A DNA stretch of 64,000 bases from Taklimakanibacter albus. Its GTDB lineage: Bacteria > Pseudomonadota > Alphaproteobacteria > Rhizobiales > Aestuariivirgaceae. Where the stretch lies: contig NZ_JAENHL010000007.1 in NCBI RefSeq assembly GCF_016595235.1, positions 62,001-126,000 on the forward strand, given 5' to 3'. Shown piece after piece: positions 63,909 through 64,000 of the stretch (position 1 is its first letter; each line of letters starts with the position of its first letter). The position numbers and the translations under genes were made by a program. The notes under the pieces are model-generated. The model was given only the letters and a program-made list of their open reading frames with translations. It had not been told where the DNA came from and made no database searches.

Positions 63909-64000
63909 ATGACCGCCAAGGATGCGCCAGATACCAATCGCCTCGCCGCCGTCGATCTCGACGACAGCATCGGCTCGGCGCTCAGCGCCGATGCCGATCA
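63909..64000 (+). CDS. Possible UPF0262-family protein (partial, C-terminus outside window)
   Basis: Thirty codons are visible: MTAKDAPDTNRLAAVDLDDS and on. The NRLAAVDLDDSIGSA part resembles the RLIAVTLDExSI start of UPF0262 proteins, which are found near murA and hisD in rhizobia. Too little is visible to be sure. Confidence 0.4.
   Translation, partial: MTAKDAPDTNRLAAVDLDDSIGSALSADAD

Overview
The window reads as chromosomal DNA of a GC-rich alphaproteobacterium of the Hyphomicrobiales (Rhizobiales) kind. The evidence is the hisS-hisZ-hisG order, a tRNA-His with A73 and no encoded G-1, a PdhS-like kinase, a phasin, the murA-DUF2948 pair and several short palindromic intergenic repeats of types common in rhizobial genomes. 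I could not run any search, so genus and species stay open.

Layout. (1) 1-3157, minus: hisG (cut by the window edge), hisZ and hisS. (2) 3329-3925, plus: a HicA/HicB toxin-antitoxin pair whose promoter overlaps three copies of a 7-bp operator. (3) 3931-15881, minus: one long nitrogen-acquisition locus, amiC-like sensor, amiR-like ANTAR antiterminator, an RNA leader with hairpins and a terminator, then urtABCDE (urea ABC transporter) and ureE-ureF-ureAB(fused)-ureC-ureG-ureD, most genes overlapping or touching. (4) 16100-18907, plus: a lone PstS-like protein and a Na/Pi cotransporter. (5) 18970-24373, minus: lutABC with four further genes in one overlapping chain. (6) 24480-30052, plus: glcDEF and malate synthase, facing a glycerate 2-kinase, so that glycolate, lactate and glycerate feed central metabolism. 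(7) 31393-49270: ELM1-like protein, then a surface-glycan island with a CDP-sugar module (rfbF, rfbG, epimerase, methylase, aminotransferase, CmcI-like methyltransferase), two sulfotransferases, two glycosyltransferase-like proteins, two kinase-like proteins and three large methyltransferase fusions. A divergent kinase/methyltransferase pair occurs twice. (8) 49303-64000: tRNA-His, phasin, PdhS-like kinase, acetoacetyl-CoA synthetase, AsmA-like protein, moaE, a nuclease, an adenylate cyclase, an outer-membrane barrel, a Rap1a-like protein, tRNA-Thr, a CDF transporter, a 49-residue conserved-looking protein, murA, DUF2948 and the start of a possible UPF0262 gene.

The two parts most worth study are the AmiC/AmiR-type antitermination circuit placed in front of urea uptake and urease genes, and the duplicated kinase/methyltransferase cassettes whose methyltransferases carry an intact or decayed P-loop domain.
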